From Bacillus sp. ISL-34 (GTDB lineage: Bacteria; Bacillota; Bacilli; Bacillales; DSM-1321), in the NCBI RefSeq assembly GCF_018613325.1, contig NZ_JAGGQJ010000010.1, forward strand, positions 1 to 64,000: a stretch of 64,000 bases of DNA. Reading direction: 5' to 3'. Shown here one piece after another: positions 61,820 through 64,000 of the stretch (position 1 is the first letter of the stretch; the number at the start of each line of letters is the position of its first letter). A program made the position numbers and the translations under genes. The notes beneath the pieces were generated by a model. It was not told where the DNA came from. It ran no database searches and saw only the letters and a program-made list of their open reading frames with translations.

Positions 61820-63463
61820 ATGAACTTTGAAGTTAAATTATCAGTAAAGGAAATTTTACAAAATAAACACTTTGCAAGTGCTAAGGTTTTGGCTGGAAAA
61901 GGAGGACTTGATCGGCTTGTTCGATGGGTCCATGTTATGGAGGTCGATTCAATTGAAAGCCTCTTGAATGGGAATGAATTGATTCTTTCTACAGGGGTTG
62001 GATGGAAAGGAGGTGAATATACTTTTACTTCATTAATTCAACAATCCATTGATGCTAACGCAGCTGGTCTTTGTATTGAGTTAGGAACGTACATCTCCGA
62101 GATACCAGAAGCCGCTTTACAACTAGCCAATACATATGACTTTCCCTTAATCGTTTTTCAGAAAAAAGTTCGCTTTATTGACATTACACAGGAATTACAT
62201 AGCCTCTTGATTAAAAAGCATTATAGAATTTTGACTGATTTAGAAGATTACTCCAATAGGTTAAACCAGCTTCTTCTTTCGTCAAACCCACAACAAAGAA
62301 TTCTCCAGTTAATACATGAACATTTAAAATTAACAGTTTTATACATTACCACTCAAGGTAAAATTGAAATTATTTCTAAGAAGGAAAGAGCAGAGGAAGA
62401 GAAAATAATACAATTGTTTAAAAGTAACAACATATCAAAACATATGAGTGTTGCACATCAATCTGTACAGGCTTTAAACCAAACTTTTGCTGATCTCTTT
62501 GTTTTTTCGGAATCGGGTTCCATAACAGAATTTGAATCCCTCATTCTAGATCGCAGTGCTATAGCATTAGCACAAAGCCTTTTGCGTGAATTATATATTG
62601 AAGAACAGAGAAAAACTAAAGAAGCGGAATGGGTACGGCGTTGGCTTGAAGGGGAAAATAGCGCTGAACAGATTCAAAAATATCTTTCAGAGCTTGAACC
62701 TAATCTCAAATCCAATACTTACACGGTTTTACTTTGTAAAGCAGATAACATAGAAAAAGTAAGTTCAGAATTTAACTATATAAAAATCTACTGTCGTTCA
62801 ATGTTTCAGCAAAAAGGTATATTTTTATTGACTGATATAGGGAAAAATCAAATTATTTTTATCCTTATAAACAAATGGAAGAATGAAGATTTCAAGCGCA
62901 GAATACAAGAAGGAATAGAAGGTTTAAAGGATTCGGATTTTTTAAAAAAATATAAATTTTCCGATTTCGGTTTTAGCGTCGGTAAATTTGTTACTAATCT
63001 AAACGAAGTAAGAAACAGTTATACTTCAGCAAAAGAGACTATGAATATTCGAGAAAAAATACCCAATGAATTAAACAGTATTTTTTATGAGGATTTATAT
63101 ATTTTTCGGATGGTATTAGCTGCTCATGATCAAGGAATCCTTAACGAATTCATCGCAGATTATATAGGTCCAGTTTTATCACAAGATCAGCAGAATAGTG
63201 GAGAATTACTAAAAACATTAAAAACATACTTACAATGTAAAGGTGCAAAAAAAGAAACCGCCGAACAGCTTCACATTGTTCGTCAAACCCTGTATCATCG
63301 ACTCGAAAAACTATATGATTTAATTGGAAGAAATTTCATGGATCCATATAAACGTCAAGCCATAGAAGTTGCCATTTCAGCTTATGAATATATTTCTGCT
63401 TCTCAGTCTAAGTCTGAATATGAAAATACTACGTTTCCGCGGGTGGTTAACCGATTGTATTAA
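61820..63463 (+). CDS. PucR-family transcriptional regulator
   Basis: A 547-residue regulator. The N-terminal PucR domain (residues ~5–125) reads VKEILQNKHFASAKVLAGKGGLDRLVRWVHVMEVDSIESLLNGNELILSTGVGWKGG … PLIVFQ; a central domain follows (~150–400); the C-terminal PucR HTH ends with LLKTLKTYLQCKGAKKETAEQLHIVRQTLYHRLEKLYDLIGRNFMDPYKRQAIEVAISAYEY. Related to B. subtilis PucR (purine catabolism activator) and to CdaR-type activators. ATG 61820 follows AAAGGGGGAAG. The next gene on the same strand is an AGCS symporter, a plausible target. Confidence 0.92.
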   Translation: MNFEVKLSVKEILQNKHFASAKVLAGKGGLDRLVRWVHVMEVDSIESLLNGNELILSTGVGWKGGEYTFTSLIQQSIDANAAGLCIELGTYISEIPEAALQLANTYDFPLIVFQKKVRFIDITQELHSLLIKKHYRILTDLEDYSNRLNQLLLSSNPQQRILQLIHEHLKLTVLYITTQGKIEIISKKERAEEEKIIQLFKSNNISKHMSVAHQSVQALNQTFADLFVFSESGSITEFESLILDRSAIALAQSLLRELYIEEQRKTKEAEWVRRWLEGENSAEQIQKYLSELEPNLKSNTYTVLLCKADNIEKVSSEFNYIKIYCRSMFQQKGIFLLTDIGKNQIIFILINKWKNEDFKRRIQEGIEGLKDSDFLKKYKFSDFGFSVGKFVTNLNEVRNSYTSAKETMNIREKIPNELNSIFYEDLYIFRMVLAAHDQGILNEFIADYIGPVLSQDQQNSGELLKTLKTYLQCKGAKKETAEQLHIVRQTLYHRLEKLYDLIGRNFMDPYKRQAIEVAISAYEYISASQSKSEYENTTFPRVVNRLY

Positions 63464-63765
63464 ACTAAGGTCTTTTGTATTATTTGGAAGCAAGAAAACC
63501 TATAACATGGTAGCACTCTTTACCCTTATATTTTTTTGAGCAATGCTGAAGAGGATATAAAACGCTAAGAATCTATTTCATCATTTAGATACAAATTATA
63601 GATGTTTAAACAACTAAGTGAATGATACCTCTAAAAGAATGAGTTCTAATAGCAGCAAAGACAGACTGTTTAGTTTTTGTATCTTTTTAAAAAAGAAGGA
63701 TTGCGAGAACATATACAGTTTACCAATCTGTAAATTAAGAATCTAGGTAAAAGGGGTGTGCGTTT
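63464..63765. other. Intergenic region upstream of AGCS gene
   Basis: Three hundred bases without a gene; AT rich. It presumably holds the symporter promoter and any PucR-type binding site. No clear terminator for the regulator gene was seen. Confidence 0.45.
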
Positions 63766-64000
63766 TTGGAGAATTTAGTAAATTGGCTGAATGGATATGT
63801 ATGGAGTCCATTACTTGTATATGGGTTTTTAGGAATGGGGCTGCTTTTTTCTATCTCCACCCGTTTTGTCCAAATAAGGTTTATAAAAGACATGATAAAG
63901 CTGTCCTTTGAAGGAGGAGATTCAAAAGCCGGCGTTTCGTCTTTTCAAGCACTGGCGATGTCATTGGGCAGCCGGGTTGGCACCGGGAATATAGCAGGTG
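63766..64000 (+). CDS. Alanine/glycine:cation symporter (AGCS family), N-terminal part
   Basis: Runs off the right edge; 78 residues are visible. TTG 63766 follows AAGGGGTGTGCG. The N-terminus reads ENLVNWLNGYVWSPLLVYGFLGMGLLFSISTRFVQIRFIKDMIKL, a first transmembrane helix, then SFQALAMSLGSRVGTGNIAGV, the hallmark AGCS sodium-binding segment. Transports alanine, glycine or glutamine with Na+. It lies about 300 bases downstream of a PucR-type regulator. Confidence 0.92.
   Translation, partial: MENLVNWLNGYVWSPLLVYGFLGMGLLFSISTRFVQIRFIKDMIKLSFEGGDSKAGVSSFQALAMSLGSRVGTGNIAG

Overview
The window reads as the chromosome of a low-GC, spore-forming Bacillaceae bacterium. The backbone run miaA–hfq–spoVK–hflX–ynbB–glnR–glnA is the Bacillus subtilis gene order, and xylR–xylA–xylB further on is also syntenic with B. 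subtilis. The codon use, the SpoVK and GlnR sequences and the LPNTA/class D sortase pair fit a Bacillus/Peribacillus-like genome. The genus is an inference, since no database search was possible.

Layout. 1–5.9 kb: edge of a DUF1641 gene, small unknown ORFs, a SUKH (SMI1/KNR4) gene, a decayed BceRS–BceAB-type module (frameshifted regulator, truncated kinase, ATPase deleted, nonsense-interrupted permease) and an orphan Spo0B-like sensor kinase. 5.9–13.8 kb: conserved backbone ending in glnRA, with a sigma-A promoter and two GlnR-type operators. 13.7–about 33 kb: an accessory island apparently built by repeated integration into the 3' end of glnA. A 60-bp piece of the glnA 3' end is repeated perfectly at 20.75 kb and a 16-bp piece at 32.45 kb. 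Three junctions (20.8, 27.0, 32.5 kb) carry nearly the same terminator, each followed on the minus strand by the decayed C-terminus of a tyrosine integrase. Inside the island lie prophage scraps (HNH, cos-like DNA, terminase small subunit fused to an antirepressor-like gene), an intact IS3-family element (1472 bp, TSD TCA) inserted in a terminator loop, a frameshifted bacteriocin-like gene with a small membrane partner, two paralogous Lys/Asn/Cys repeat proteins, two copies of an ATP-dependent DNA ligase tail, a rifampin phosphotransferase gene, an ArsR–VOC operon, a gamma-carbonic anhydrase-like gene, and a divergent EamA / MocR pair.

33–40 kb: small membrane and HEAT-like genes, a sulfite-oxidase-family molybdoenzyme, a large relic-bearing intergenic region, and a surface protein with an LPNTA sorting signal next to its class D sortase. 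40.8–47.8 kb: a xylose module (xylR divergent from xylA–xylB–aldose 1-epimerase–XylE-like symporter) with a promoter, a xylO-like operator and CcpA cre-like sites. 48–51 kb: a 21-bp minisatellite, a YitT protein and a DHA2 multidrug transporter with a palindromic operator. 51.5–56.5 kb: a complete fructoselysine (frl) locus with the Escherichia coli gene set (epimerase, APC permease, deglycase, kinase, GntR regulator) and two similar promoter elements. 56.5–64 kb: small zinc-ribbon protein, DinB, MscL, unknown membrane proteins, LysR and PucR regulators, and the start of an AGCS symporter.

How it works together. The backbone covers tRNA modification, RNA chaperoning, sporulation and nitrogen assimilation. 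The right half is catabolic (xylose, Amadori products, probably purine- or amino-acid-linked uptake). The island between glnA and xylR is a turnover zone. The same interval is also accessory in B. subtilis 168, so it probably is a hot spot across the group.
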